A stretch of DNA of 64,000 nt from JBJXHN01 sp046233135 (GCA_046233135.1 JBJXHN010000003.1:124001-188000), one strand, 5' to 3'; shown: positions 27,312 to 36,977, counted from the first letter of the stretch. The notes: generated by a model not told the origin, from the sequence alone. A program made the numbers and translations.

Positions 27312-29225
27312 ATGAGCCACCCCTCCCCCGACGGCCCATCCGACCAGCGGGATCCCAGGGACAATGGCGGAGACGAAGAGGACGAAGACGTCGGCGTGAT
27401 GGCCGCGTCAACCGGCTTCGGACCGTTCCGCCTGGATGCCGTCGTTACGCGCTATGCCTATGTCATGGCCCTGCTGGCCCTGGTCATTACCCTGACCATG
27501 GTCGCCTTCTGGGCAACCCAGATCGATACCCTGCGCACCATCGACGACCTGCGCGCCGCCGAGGCCCAGCATCGCGCGACGGAGCGGATGGCCCGGCTGG
27601 CCCATGCCCTGGTGCGGGCTGTCGAGCCGGTGGAAAACGGCATGGCCCGGCAGCGGCGGGCGGTCGAAAGTGCCCGTCTGCGCGCCGATCTGGTGGATGA
27701 AGCCGCCCTGCTGGCCCATAGCGAAGAGCGGCTGGACGTTTCCGGACGCCCCGACCCCACCCCCGGCAGCGGCGCCGAGGCGGAAGGCCTGGAACTGGCC
27801 GCCCGCACCGTGGCCGCCCTGCCCGACGATGCGATCCGCCCCGACCATCCGGCCGTCGCCCACCTGCTGGCCGCCGGGGACAGCGCCACCGCCCGAAGCT
27901 TCGCTGCCCGCGCCCGGCGCCTGGCCGAAGACGCCCGCTCCACCGCCATCACCGTCATCGTCATCGAAGGAGTCCTTTGGATATCGGCGGTGGTGATGAT
28001 GGTGCTGATCGCCTTTGTGGTCTATCGCCCCCTGACCCAGCGTATCCGCCGCCAGCTTACCCAGCTGCGCGGCACCTACGGCGCCCTGGAAGAGGAACAG
28101 CGCAAGGTTCAGAGCCTGCTGGAAGGCGCCCCCGACGCCACCATCGTCATCAATCAGCGCGGCACCATCGTGCGGGTGAACGAAGCGGCCGAGGTCATGT
28201 TCGGCTATGACCGCAGCACCTTCGAAGGCCTGTCCATCGAAGCCCTGGTACCGAACGAAGTGCGCGCCGGTCATGTGACCCTGCGCCAGGATCTGGCCGC
28301 CAAAGAGGTGCGCCGGGTGATGGGGGCCACCCGCGCCATAGAGGCCGTCCGCCAGGATGGCTCCCGCCTGCCCGTCGAGATCAACCTGAACATCGTGCAT
28401 CAGGCCGACGGACCGGAAGTCATCGCCACGGTCCGCGACATCACCAAACGCATCGACCGCGAAAGCAAGCTGCGCGAAGCCCTGGCGGAAGCGGACAAGG
28501 CCCGCGAAGCCGCCGAGAAGGCCAACCAGGCCACCAACGGCTTCCTGTCCAATATCAGCCACGAACTTTACACGCCGCTGAACGCCATCATGGGCTTCGC
28601 TCAGGTGCTGGAGATGGACCCGAAAGGTAATCTGTCTCCTCCCCAGCGGGCCAACCTGATGGAAATCATCCAGGCCGGCGATCACCTGCTGGCCCTGATC
28701 ACGGCCATCCTGGACCTGATCAATCTGGATTCCGGACAGCTCACCCTGGACCCCGAACCGGTGGAGGCTCTCCCCCTGCTGGTTCACGCGGTGGGCATGG
28801 CGGCCCCGGCCTCGGTCGCGGGCGACATCTCGGTCGAGGTGGTCGAACCGCCGGCCGACGCATTGCCTTGCCCGCCCCTGCGCGCCAATCCGGACCGGCT
28901 GCGTCAGGTGCTGTCGATCGTGGTGGACAATGCGGTGAAATATAACCGGCGGGGGGGCCGGGTGACCCTGGAACGAACCGTACTTCCCGACGGCCGGTGC
29001 CGCCTGACCGTTGCCGACACCGGCTCCGGCCTTCCCGAGGGCTGGGAAGACGGCCTGTTCGAACCCCTGAACCGGCTGGGCCGGGAAAACAGTGCGGTGA
29101 CCGGTACGGGAATCGGTCTGGCCCTCGCCAAGAAGCTGGTGGAAGCCATGGACGGCACCCTGACCGCCGAAAACCGCCCCGGCCAGGGCAGCGCCTTCCA
29201 CATCACCCTGCCCCGCGCGCAGTAA
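27312..29225 (+). CDS. Membrane-bound PAS sensor histidine kinase
   Basis: The protein has 637 residues: an acidic N-terminus, membrane helices near 47-68 and 213-238 flanking a periplasmic helical domain of about 140 residues, a PAS domain at about 270-385, a HisKA helix pair with the phosphoacceptor in NISHELYTPLNAIMGFAQVL, and an HATPase domain (NPDRLRQVL, DNAVKYN, ADTGSGLPEG, GTGIGLALAKKL). The H-box has Tyr where Arg is usual (HELRTPL). The ligand is unknown and no response regulator is adjacent. ATG 27312 follows GAGGACGAGC. A hairpin overlaps the stop codon. Confidence 0.9.
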   Translation: MSHPSPDGPSDQRDPRDNGGDEEDEDVGVMAASTGFGPFRLDAVVTRYAYVMALLALVITLTMVAFWATQIDTLRTIDDLRAAEAQHRATERMARLAHALVRAVEPVENGMARQRRAVESARLRADLVDEAALLAHSEERLDVSGRPDPTPGSGAEAEGLELAARTVAALPDDAIRPDHPAVAHLLAAGDSATARSFAARARRLAEDARSTAITVIVIEGVLWISAVVMMVLIAFVVYRPLTQRIRRQLTQLRGTYGALEEEQRKVQSLLEGAPDATIVINQRGTIVRVNEAAEVMFGYDRSTFEGLSIEALVPNEVRAGHVTLRQDLAAKEVRRVMGATRAIEAVRQDGSRLPVEINLNIVHQADGPEVIATVRDITKRIDRESKLREALAEADKAREAAEKANQATNGFLSNISHELYTPLNAIMGFAQVLEMDPKGNLSPPQRANLMEIIQAGDHLLALITAILDLINLDSGQLTLDPEPVEALPLLVHAVGMAAPASVAGDISVEVVEPPADALPCPPLRANPDRLRQVLSIVVDNAVKYNRRGGRVTLERTVLPDGRCRLTVADTGSGLPEGWEDGLFEPLNRLGRENSAVTGTGIGLALAKKLVEAMDGTLTAENRPGQGSAFHITLPRAQ

Positions 29226-29265
29226 TACAATCGAAAATGAGATGAACCCATTTTTCGATTGTATT
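29224..29265. terminator. Bidirectional AT-rich hairpin between kinase and chemoreceptor
   Basis: A 14-bp perfect inverted repeat (AATACAATCGAAAA and its complement) with a 14-base loop starts inside the kinase stop codon. Its arms carry A and T runs, so it can end transcription from both convergent genes. Confidence 0.65.
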
Positions 29266-29395
29266 GCGTTCAAGCGGCACGCAGCCTTTTACGCACCTTG
29301 CAGCGCGGCGGCCCTTGGCCTTGCCTCCCGACACTGGGTCAAGCCCATTGTCGGTCGGTATAAATCCACGCCGCGCGGGGCAGGAGAGCCTGTCC

Positions 29396-31468
29396 TTATC
29401 GCACCTTGTAGCGCTGCACCAGACTGTCCAGGGTATGGGCCAGCCGGCTAAGTTCCGTGGCCGCGGCTGCGGTTTCCGTGGCCTCGCCGGCGGTTTCGCT
29501 GGCGTATTCGGAAATGGCGTCCACGGCCTTCTTCATGGTTCCGGAATCCGCCCGGGTACGATCCACATCCGACGACACCTGGCGCGCCGCCGTGGCCACA
29601 TGTTCCACATTGCCGCCGATTTCGCCGGTCGCCGCACCCTGTTGCTGAACCTCCTGGGCGATGGACGAAGAAATGGTGTCGATATCCTCGATCACCGCAT
29701 TGATCCCGTTCATTTCCCCGTAGACCTGATCAAGCGCCTTGCCCACAGCTTCGATGGAAGTCACCGTTCCGGCCACCTGCTCCTGGGTGCTTTGAATCCG
29801 CTGGGCGATATCCTCCGCCGCGCGGGACGACTGATTAGCCAGGGTCTTCACCTCGTTGGCCACCACCGCAAAGCCCTTGCCCGCCTCGCCGGCGCGCGCG
29901 GCCTCGATGGTGGCGTTGAGCGCCAGCAGATTGGTCTGGGCGGAAATATCGCCGATGACCTCGGTCACCTCGCTGATTTCCTGGGCGGCCTTGGACAAGG
30001 AAGCGATCATTTCCCGCGCCGCATTCATCTCCGCCATGGCGCCGTCCAGGGACTTGTTCGCCGATACCGCGCCGGTACGCGCCTTATGGGCAACCTCGGA
30101 CGCCTTGCCCGCATGGCCGGCCACCTCGCGGATGGACGCCCCCAGCTCTTCCGACGCCGCCGCCACCGTATCGGCGCTGGCCGACAGCTCGGTCGCCACC
30201 GCCGACAGCTCGGCAATCGCCGTGTTCACGTCGCCGGCGGCCCCATCCACGCCGGATGCTTCGGACTGCAACCCTTCCGCATGGCGGCTCATTTCTGTCG
30301 ATGCGGCGGAAAGCTCTTCCGAGGCGGCGGCAATGGCCCCCGCCGCTTCCGCCACTTCGGCCAGGCCGGAGCGGAAATTGGCCACCAACGCGTTGAAGCG
30401 CTGGGCCATCTCGCCGATTTCGTCTTCGGTGGTCACTTGGGCCTGCTGGGTCAGGTCCCCCTGCTCGGCGGCGGCCATCACCCGGCGCATTTCCGGCAGC
30501 GGACGCACGATGGCCCGGGTGATCATGAAAGCCAGCACCGCCCCCACGGCCAGGGCAGCCAGCGCCAGAACGGTGACGACAACGGTGGTGGATGTGATCC
30601 TGTTTTCAGCCGCCGGACCCAGATCATCCTGGATCGCCTTGGTCTCCAGCTTCGACTGTTCGATCGCCCGGGCCATTTCGGGACCGATCACGTCCAGCCG
30701 CGTGGCGATCAGCCCGTTGCGGCCGGTGATCGCCGCATGCAGGTCGTCATAGGCCTTGGAATAGGCGCCGGCACGTTCCACCGCCTGTTCCGCCTCGGTA
30801 CGACGTGCGGGGTTCAGCAGACGGGGCAGCAATGCCGCCAAATCCTCTTCCAGCCTGGTCAGGGCCGCCCGGGCCGCCGCATGGGTTTCCTCCGAATTCG
30901 CCTTCAGGAATTTGTAGACCTGCAGCCGGGCCAGCAAAAGCTGCCGCAACGCCAGACCGGCGTAGTAGGCATCTTCCGTATCCCCGTCCTTATAGGCGGA
31001 CTGCATGATGGCCGTCAGATCCGCTTCCATCGCCGGGCCGATGCGGTCCAGCTCGGAAAGCGCCGTGTTCCGCCGCCCCTGCAAGGCCACGACTTCTGTA
31101 AAGCCATCCGTATAGCTGCGTATATGGCCGTCCAGCTCGGCCAGCAGCTCCTTTTGGATCTCGCTGTCAGCCAGTCGGGTGGCGGTCGCAATCAGCTCCT
31201 GCATCGCTGCAGCCCGGTCATGCACGCGCTGAATGGCGGCCTCGTTCTCGTGGATGATGAAATCCTTCACCCCCATACGGGTGGACAGCAAATTGGCCTG
31301 CACCCGTCCGGCCTCGTTCGTTTCCCGGGCAATGACCCTATACTGTGAAAACAAACCCTGAACTTCTCTCAATGAGAGAATGGACACACTCCCCATAACA
31401 ATGAGGAGGATCAAGACAGATCCGAAGCCGACCCAGATCTTGCCGGAGACGCTCAGTTTACGCAGCAT
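29396..31468 (-). CDS. Methyl-accepting chemotaxis protein
   Basis: This 690-residue chemoreceptor has an N-terminal membrane helix (about 10-32), a large helical periplasmic ligand domain of about 250 residues with the look of the HBM or four-helix-bundle type, a second helix near 290-312, a HAMP domain (ITRAIVRPLPEMRRVM), and a cytoplasmic signalling hairpin with the conserved tip ALNATIEAARAGEAGKGFAVVANEVKTLA (tip residues here near 530). There is no C-terminal CheR-binding pentapeptide. The start ATG 31468 follows GGAGGA; the open frame extends further to 31525. A sigma-28-like promoter is seen upstream. Confidence 0.92.
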   Translation of the reverse strand: MLRKLSVSGKIWVGFGSVLILLIVMGSVSILSLREVQGLFSQYRVIARETNEAGRVQANLLSTRMGVKDFIIHENEAAIQRVHDRAAAMQELIATATRLADSEIQKELLAELDGHIRSYTDGFTEVVALQGRRNTALSELDRIGPAMEADLTAIMQSAYKDGDTEDAYYAGLALRQLLLARLQVYKFLKANSEETHAAARAALTRLEEDLAALLPRLLNPARRTEAEQAVERAGAYSKAYDDLHAAITGRNGLIATRLDVIGPEMARAIEQSKLETKAIQDDLGPAAENRITSTTVVVTVLALAALAVGAVLAFMITRAIVRPLPEMRRVMAAAEQGDLTQQAQVTTEDEIGEMAQRFNALVANFRSGLAEVAEAAGAIAAASEELSAASTEMSRHAEGLQSEASGVDGAAGDVNTAIAELSAVATELSASADTVAAASEELGASIREVAGHAGKASEVAHKARTGAVSANKSLDGAMAEMNAAREMIASLSKAAQEISEVTEVIGDISAQTNLLALNATIEAARAGEAGKGFAVVANEVKTLANQSSRAAEDIAQRIQSTQEQVAGTVTSIEAVGKALDQVYGEMNGINAVIEDIDTISSSIAQEVQQQGAATGEIGGNVEHVATAARQVSSDVDRTRADSGTMKKAVDAISEYASETAGEATETAAAATELSRLAHTLDSLVQRYKVR

Positions 31469-31530
31469 GGCATCATGTCCTCCTCGCACCACCCGCGCGC
31501 ACTGATCAGCGCCGAGTGGTAGCAATCTTT

Positions 31531-31558
31531 TTATCGGAGAAACTGTACCTCCTTTTTA
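31531..31558 (-). promoter_or_regulatory. Sigma-28 (FliA)-like promoter before the chemoreceptor
   Basis: On the minus strand TAAA (31558-31555) and CCGATAA (31537-31531) are separated by 17 bases, one more than the classic flagellar-class spacing. The -10 box lies 63 bases before the start codon. Chemoreceptor genes are commonly FliA-dependent. Confidence 0.4.
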
Positions 31559-31665
31559 TTTTCGCAACAACCGGCAACCCATCAAATAGTATGCATATTT
31601 GCACGTCATGCCTCAAGGCTGCCGTTCATCGCTGCCAGGGGATGTTTCCTGTAAGGAAATGGGAA

Positions 31666-33873
31666 TCAGGAGACCGGAGCGGGAGTCACCGGAGCACAAG
31701 GTGCAGGGGGGCGCCGGTAAACCGGTGCCCCATCGCCGTCGGACTCTCCATCATCCTCTGCGGGCATGTCCGTCAGGGGCAGGGTGACGGTAAAGACCGA
31801 TCCCCGCCCCGGTGCCCCATCGGCAACGATGGTGCCGCCGTGGCGTTCGACGATGCGCTTGCAGACGGCCAGACCGATCCCTGTCCCTTCGTATTTGTCG
31901 CGGGTATGCAGACGCTGGAAGATCATGAAAATGCGGTCGGCATGGACCGGATCGAAGCCGATCCCGTTGTCGGAGACGGCCCAGACCACCTTGTCCCCGC
32001 TAACGAAGCCATGCACGGTGATCACCGGCTTGCGCTTGGAATCACTGTATTTCACCGCATTGCCGATCAGATTCTGGAACAGGCGCAGCAACTGGGACCG
32101 GTCACCGGACAGAAAGGCGTGGGGCACGTCCACGGACACATGGGCATTGGCTTCCTGCACGGCGACGGAGAGGTTCTGCAATGCTTCCTGGATCACCGGC
32201 CAGCTGTCGAAAACGACGGTGGGGCCGGCCCGGGTGGTCACCCGCGAATATTCCAGCAGATCCAGAATCAAGTGGGACATGCGCTTCGCCCCTTCCTCGG
32301 CGAAAGCCATGAACTCCAGGGCTTCGCCGTTCAGGGTCTGGCCGTAGCGACGGCGCAGCAGACCCAGATAGGCGGACACCATCCGCAAAGGCTCCTGCAG
32401 ATCGTGGGACGCCACATAGGCGAACTGCTCCAGGTCCTTGTTGCTTTCCTCCAGCCGCGCCGACTTCTCGCGCAGCACGGCCTCGTCCCGTTTGGTGGCG
32501 TCGATGTCGGTATGGGTGCCGATGATACGCAGGGCCTTGCCCGCCGCGTCCCGGGCAATCACTCGCCCCTTGCCCGCCACCCATTGCCAGCAGCCGTCCT
32601 TGCGCCGCAAGCGATGCTCCACCTCGTAGCCGTCCGTGCGTCCTTCAAGGTGACTGTTCAGGGCAGAGAAGACGCGATCCCAGTCTTCCGGGTGCACCCG
32701 GCTGCTCCACGACTCGTGGACCGGCTCCCAGTCGCCGGGGTCGTAGCCCAGCATTGTCAGCTGGCGGTCATTGTAGATCACCCTGTTGGTGTCCAGAGCC
32801 CAGTCCCACATGCCCATGCCGGAGTTCTCCAGGGCCAGGCTGAGGCGGTCTTCGCTTTCCCGCAGGCGCATGGCGTCGGCCCGGCGACGGCGATCTTCCA
32901 GCATATACAGCACCAGCAGACCAATAACGGCGAGCAGCAGCCCGCCCGCCGCACTGGCGGCCCAACGCACATAGGCATTCCAGTCTTCCAGGATCACCCG
33001 TTCGGGCACCTGGACGAAGGCGGTGATGGGGAAATCCCGGGCGGCCTTGGCCCCCACCAGAACCCCGTGGGTACGGATCACCGCTTCGCCTGACGCCACA
33101 TCGCCCAGGCTGCCCTTGGATTCCAGGACCGCCAGCAGTTCGCGGTTGGTCAGCCACTGACTTTGCGGAAAGTCCGTCGCATCCCGTCCGTCGAAGGTGG
33201 ACAGCACCTGTCCGTCGGGCATCAGCACGGTCAGCCGCATGGAGGCCTGCAGAGGATCGATACCCACTTCCTCGCGCAGGCGGGTCAGCGAGACAAAGGC
33301 GGTAGTGAACCCCATAAACGCGCCGTCGTCACCCCAGCCGCCCCGAGATACCGCAAGCACATCCTGTCCCAGCCCCAAGTCCCCGGGCGGAGATACAAGC
33401 GGCTCGATCCAGGTATCCCGGTGACTGGTCAAGGCCATGTCCACCCAATCGCGGGTCACTCCTTCCGGACTGACCCGGCTGGCCACCCGTGTGCGGCCCC
33501 AGGTGTCGCGGATCTGCAAGGCGGTCAGATCGGGCATGGAGGCAACGATGCGGTCCAGTTCCGCCTGCATGCTGGGCGCGGAAACCTGCCAGGTGAACCG
33601 TGCCTGGGCATCCAGGGCTTCAGCATCCGCGATCACCAGGATGAAGCCCAGGGAATCCGCCACATGACCGGCCAGCCGCACGGCAGCGGCCCGGGCCGCA
33701 TCCATGGTCGCGGTCCGCTCCCGGATCAACACCAGGCTCAGCGCCCCCAGGGCGAAGCTGGTCAGCGCAAAGGCCAGCACCGCCACCGTCAGGACCGTGG
33801 AGCGCGGTGCCCGGGCGTTGGAAGAAGACAGTACGGACCCACCCCGGGTCCCGCTGCCCGGCGGACCACTCAA
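31666..33873 (-). CDS. PAS sensor histidine kinase with periplasmic domain
   Basis: The protein has 735 residues: membrane helix near 27-49, a periplasmic Cache-like domain of about 250 residues, a second helix near 303-325, a PAS_3-type domain at about 345-455 (ending in IIGTHTDIDATKRDEA), a HisKA domain with His in YVASHDLQEPLRMVSAYLG, and HATPase motifs NLIGNAVKYSD, VSDNGIGFD and GTGIGLAVCKRIVE. The HDLQEPLR H-box is that of phytochrome-like kinases. Its start overlaps the end of the TRAP binding-protein gene by 4 bases, so both are translated together and probably belong to one sensing unit. No response regulator is adjacent. Confidence 0.9.
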   Translation of the reverse strand: MSGPPGSGTRGGSVLSSSNARAPRSTVLTVAVLAFALTSFALGALSLVLIRERTATMDAARAAAVRLAGHVADSLGFILVIADAEALDAQARFTWQVSAPSMQAELDRIVASMPDLTALQIRDTWGRTRVASRVSPEGVTRDWVDMALTSHRDTWIEPLVSPPGDLGLGQDVLAVSRGGWGDDGAFMGFTTAFVSLTRLREEVGIDPLQASMRLTVLMPDGQVLSTFDGRDATDFPQSQWLTNRELLAVLESKGSLGDVASGEAVIRTHGVLVGAKAARDFPITAFVQVPERVILEDWNAYVRWAASAAGGLLLAVIGLLVLYMLEDRRRRADAMRLRESEDRLSLALENSGMGMWDWALDTNRVIYNDRQLTMLGYDPGDWEPVHESWSSRVHPEDWDRVFSALNSHLEGRTDGYEVEHRLRRKDGCWQWVAGKGRVIARDAAGKALRIIGTHTDIDATKRDEAVLREKSARLEESNKDLEQFAYVASHDLQEPLRMVSAYLGLLRRRYGQTLNGEALEFMAFAEEGAKRMSHLILDLLEYSRVTTRAGPTVVFDSWPVIQEALQNLSVAVQEANAHVSVDVPHAFLSGDRSQLLRLFQNLIGNAVKYSDSKRKPVITVHGFVSGDKVVWAVSDNGIGFDPVHADRIFMIFQRLHTRDKYEGTGIGLAVCKRIVERHGGTIVADGAPGRGSVFTVTLPLTDMPAEDDGESDGDGAPVYRRPPAPCAPVTPAPVS

Positions 33874-34961
33874 GGCAAAACCCTCTTGGCCATGGCCACC
33901 AGTCCCGGATCCAGTTTCAGATCCCGGATCAGGCCGTCCTGAATACCCATCAACCGCTGCCTCACCTCCCCAAGCTTTTCCCAGCTGGGGGTAGACATGG
34001 TCATGCCCCCTTTCTGACGCAAGATAACGATGGCCGCGGCCTGATCGTCCAGGGCCATGCTCCGTGCCTCTGCCACCACGCTTTCCCAGGCATCCGTCAA
34101 AGCATCACGGATCGGCGGAGGCAGACGGCTCCACAGAGTCCCCGAAACCATCGGCACATATTGCGGGAAGTACTCCTGGTCCAGGCAGGCGTGATCCAGG
34201 CCATGGATCCACAATTCGGCGCTGACCACCGTCGCCGCCGTTGTCAGTGCCCCATCCACCTGTCCCGCGCGCAGCACTTCAGGCAGCTCCGGCCAGGGAA
34301 TCAAGATGGGTTCCGCCCCCAGGGCAACCAGTCGCTGCTGATTCGCCCGCCCCCCGGCCACGCGGATGCGCAGGCCACCGAAGTCGTCCGGCGAGGCGAC
34401 GGGAACCTTGCGGGTGAACACATGGGCCTGACCCAGATCGATGAACCGCCCCAGCACATGCACGCCGATGGCCTTTTCCAGCCGCTCCGACAACAGACGG
34501 CCGAAGTCGCCGTCCACCAGGGCGTGGCTGACTGCCGGTGGCTGGCCATAGAACATGGGCAACAGGGGAATGTTGAAATCGGGCACATGCTGACCCAGGT
34601 GCCAGGTTCCCGGCGCAGCCATCGCCACGCGGCCACCGGCCAGCGCATCGGGCACATCCCGATCCCGGTACAGGGCAGCCCCGGACACCACCTCGACCCG
34701 CACCGCACCGTTCAGCGCCGCTTCCGCCCGCTCTGCGAACAGGCGCAAAACCCTGGTCTGGACATGGGCTTCGGTGTTTTCGGTGGAAATCACCAGCACC
34801 GGCCCTTCGGCCCTGGCCTCTCCGCCCCACCCCGGGACCGGATCGTTCCATCGGCCGCGCGGCAAAGTCAACCCGGCCCCCACGCCGAGCACCCCCGATG
34901 CAAGCTGAAGGGTGCGCCGGCGGGTGAGACCGCGCGCGGTCCCCGTCGGTGTCTTGCTCAT
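33870..34961 (-). CDS. TRAP-type solute-binding protein (DctP family)
   Basis: The 363-residue protein begins at ATG 34961 with a twin-arginine-like leader (LTRRRTLQLASGVLGVGAG), so it is exported, probably folded. DctP-family features are the VISTENTEAH start of the mature fold, ALAGGRVAMAAPGTWHL, and the ligand-contacting segment PDDFGGLRIRVAGG with the conserved Arg. No TRAP permease genes (dctQ or dctM) are nearby; instead the gene overlaps a sensor kinase gene by 4 bases. It may therefore deliver ligand to the kinase's periplasmic domain rather than to a transporter. The open frame extends to 35072 without a better start. Confidence 0.87.
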   Translation of the reverse strand: MSKTPTGTARGLTRRRTLQLASGVLGVGAGLTLPRGRWNDPVPGWGGEARAEGPVLVISTENTEAHVQTRVLRLFAERAEAALNGAVRVEVVSGAALYRDRDVPDALAGGRVAMAAPGTWHLGQHVPDFNIPLLPMFYGQPPAVSHALVDGDFGRLLSERLEKAIGVHVLGRFIDLGQAHVFTRKVPVASPDDFGGLRIRVAGGRANQQRLVALGAEPILIPWPELPEVLRAGQVDGALTTAATVVSAELWIHGLDHACLDQEYFPQYVPMVSGTLWSRLPPPIRDALTDAWESVVAEARSMALDDQAAAIVILRQKGGMTMSTPSWEKLGEVRQRLMGIQDGLIRDLKLDPGLVAMAKRVLP

Positions 34962-35202
34962 CGTTTCCAAACGCCGCTTGACGCGGCACCCCCTTATGAC
35001 TGGCGCCGCCCGCTCCACCCGCTTCCCCGCGATCAACCGCCCGGGCCGGATCGGACTATCGTCAAAAGCCATCCATATTCTTATATTGAAGACAGCTTAG
35101 CGTTATCGTCAGTTCCGAGGAATCCAACAAACGGCATAGGTGCTCCCGATAGGAGGAATACCACAGTTCGTCTTTGTAGCCTCAAATTTAAACGCTTAAC
35201 GC

Positions 35203-35760
35203 TTATTTGGAAAGAGCCACCACCAGGCCCATATACAGCTGCTCGCCTAGCCGGAACGCTCCATGGCCCGAGTCAGCATTGATATGGCCGGCCTCCCCCG
35301 CATCTTCCAGACGGGCGCCCCAGGCTTCGGCCATGCCGTGCGCCCGCAGATAGCTGCAATAGGGGTCGGTGCGGCTGGCCACCACATAGGTGGGGAACGG
35401 TAGGGGGTCCATGGGAATGGGCGCGAAGCAGCGGGTTTCGAGCGGCGTGCAGGTCTCGTCTTCTACATCTGGCGGGGCCACCAGCAGGGCAGCACCGATG
35501 CGGTCCAGTTCGTCCTGATCGGCGATCCGCGCCCACCAGTTCACAAGAATGCACCCAAGGCTATGCGCCACCAGGATCACCGGCGGCTCCACATGGGAAA
35601 GCGCCACCGACAGCGCCGGCATCCAGGTGGAGGGATGGGGATTGGCCCAATCTTCCTGTTCCACCCGCACGGACCCGGGCAGCGCCTCTTCCCACAGGGT
35701 CTGCCAATGGTCGGGGCCGGAGTTTCCCAGGCCGGGGATAATCAAAGGCGATGCGGGCAT
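35203..35760 (-). CDS. RBBP9/YdeN-family alpha/beta hydrolase
   Basis: This 185-residue serine hydrolase of the DUF1234/RBBP9 family starts at ATG 35760 (MPASPLIIPGLGNSGPDHWQ) with GGAGA upstream. The nucleophile is Ser in LVAHSLGCILVNWW, the acid is probably Asp in ASRTDPYCSY, and the His is in EAGHINADSGHG. The small size and the GxGNSGPxHWQ signature are typical of the family, whose natural substrates are mostly unknown. Confidence 0.87.
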   Translation of the reverse strand: MPASPLIIPGLGNSGPDHWQTLWEEALPGSVRVEQEDWANPHPSTWMPALSVALSHVEPPVILVAHSLGCILVNWWARIADQDELDRIGAALLVAPPDVEDETCTPLETRCFAPIPMDPLPFPTYVVASRTDPYCSYLRAHGMAEAWGARLEDAGEAGHINADSGHGAFRLGEQLYMGLVVALSK

Positions 35761-35947
35761 GGTTCGGGTCTCCGGTTTCGGTACGGCGGCGTTACGGGCG
35801 CCCAGAGTAGCCGGGTGCCCAGGTTCGAACAATAAGTTGGTTGTTTAACTCCTGCTGATTTTGCTTGAAGCGCGCGTCATCCCCGTTAGCATGGTCGAAG
35901 GAACGCAATCACGCGCCCTTGGCCGAAACGCTGTAGCGGAACCCTCC

Positions 35948-36202
35948 ATGACCGCCTCTCTCGACCACCTCAGCCAGGCAGAGCACAAGGCTATCGAGGA
36001 TCTCTTCCAGCAGGAGATCACCGGCAAGCCAGCCAGTATCAATGCCAAGGTTGCCCGGGGCCTGATCGACAAGGACCTGGTCGAGGAAACCGTGTTCATC
36101 ATCGGCTACAAGCCGACCGGACCGTTGACGCAGGACGCCTATCGCCTGACTCCCCTGGGCCATTTCCGGTACTGCCAGTGGTTCGAGCGGCGCGCCGTCT
36201 GA
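35948..36202 (+). CDS. Small conserved-looking protein (84 aa)
   Basis: ATG 35948 opens MTASLDHLSQAEHKAIEDLF. The protein seems to be an alpha-beta fold resembling a small winged-helix: helices 8-20 and 32-45 (SINAKVARGLIDKDLV), then two strands (ETVFIIGYKP and DAYRLTPLGHFRYCQW). The TPLGHFRYCQW end looks like the wing of DNA-binding proteins that ends in L-T-P-x-G. I cannot name a family. The frame remains open upstream to 35861, with less plausible starts. Confidence 0.5.
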   Translation: MTASLDHLSQAEHKAIEDLFQQEITGKPASINAKVARGLIDKDLVEETVFIIGYKPTGPLTQDAYRLTPLGHFRYCQWFERRAV

Positions 36203-36235
36203 CCGGCCGCGCCTTCTCCTCCCCCTTCCCGCCTT

Positions 36236-36871
36236 CTATTCTGCCCTCATGCCGGTCAGCAGACGCACACAGGTTTCGGCCACGCTGTCGGGCGCGGCGG
36301 CCAAGCCTTCGGGCGGCACCACCAGCGCCTGACCGAAGACCAGGGAATAGAAAAGATAGGCCCGGCGGTCCGCCTCTGCCGCGTCCAGCCCGGTTTCCCG
36401 GAACAACGCGGCCACCCGGGCCTGCCGTACCGCATCCACGTCCGCCACCGTGCGCGCCGCCCGTTCATCCCCCCGCGACCAGTCGCGGATGGCCAGCTCC
36501 ACGGCCAGGCCGCGCCGGTTCGGCCGCTCCAGGTGGCGGGCCAACACTCGGGCCAGCCGGTCCGCCGGGGTCTCGCCGGCCTTGATCTCGGTCACCTCGT
36601 GCACGGCAGCAATGCGTCCTTCCCGCCAGCGGTCCAACACCGCCAGCAGCAGGGCATCCCGGTCCTTGAAGTGCCAGTAGAAGCCACCCTTGGTTACCCG
36701 CAGCCGGCGGGCCAGGGCCTCGATCCGTATCGCAGCCACGCCGCCCTGGGCCATTTCCACCACCGCCGCATCAACCCAGGCCCGGCCGCCGTCCGCCGCA
36801 GCGGCCCCGTCCTTGCCCAGCTCCTTGGCATGATCCTTGCCCGCGTCCTTGCTGCTGCCTGCCGTCTCCAT
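36236..36871 (-). CDS. TetR/AcrR family regulator
   Basis: This 211-residue protein starts at ATG 36871 (METAGSSKDAGKDHA). A Lys/Ala-rich tail of about 25 residues precedes the helix-turn-helix domain (AAIRIEALARRLRVTKGGFYWHFKDRDALLLA). The C-terminal domain matches the TetR_C group with REGRIAAVHEVTEIKAGETP. It is divergent from the thioesterase gene, and a 22-bp imperfect palindrome lies between the two starts, which suggests it controls itself and the thioesterase. Confidence 0.87.
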   Translation of the reverse strand: METAGSSKDAGKDHAKELGKDGAAAADGGRAWVDAAVVEMAQGGVAAIRIEALARRLRVTKGGFYWHFKDRDALLLAVLDRWREGRIAAVHEVTEIKAGETPADRLARVLARHLERPNRRGLAVELAIRDWSRGDERAARTVADVDAVRQARVAALFRETGLDAAEADRRAYLFYSLVFGQALVVPPEGLAAAPDSVAETCVRLLTGMRAE

Positions 36872-36900
36872 ACGCACCCGTATTGACTCCTTTTCACCCG

Positions 36901-36922
36901 TTCCGTACGTTAGCGTATGGAA
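36901..36922. promoter_or_regulatory. Candidate TetR operator
   Basis: Half-sites TTCCnTACG and CGTAnGGAA are arranged around a 4-base centre, 9 of 11 positions symmetric. It lies 30 bases before the TetR start and 56 bases before the thioesterase start, the usual place and size for a TetR-family operator. Confidence 0.5.
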
Positions 36923-36977
36923 GGGCACCCTGGCGAGGCCGAAGTGTCCGGGAACAGGGATTCAGGAAGGAAAAATC

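Noticed and set aside
29296..29312. Short similarity to the end of the chemoreceptor gene (GCACCTTGCAGCGC)
   Set aside because: Only about 14 bases match 29400-29416; too short to claim a duplicated gene end.
29264..33093. Long plus-strand frames opposite the chemoreceptor and second kinase
   Set aside because: Antisense of strongly conserved coding sequence in a high-GC genome; translations match no family.
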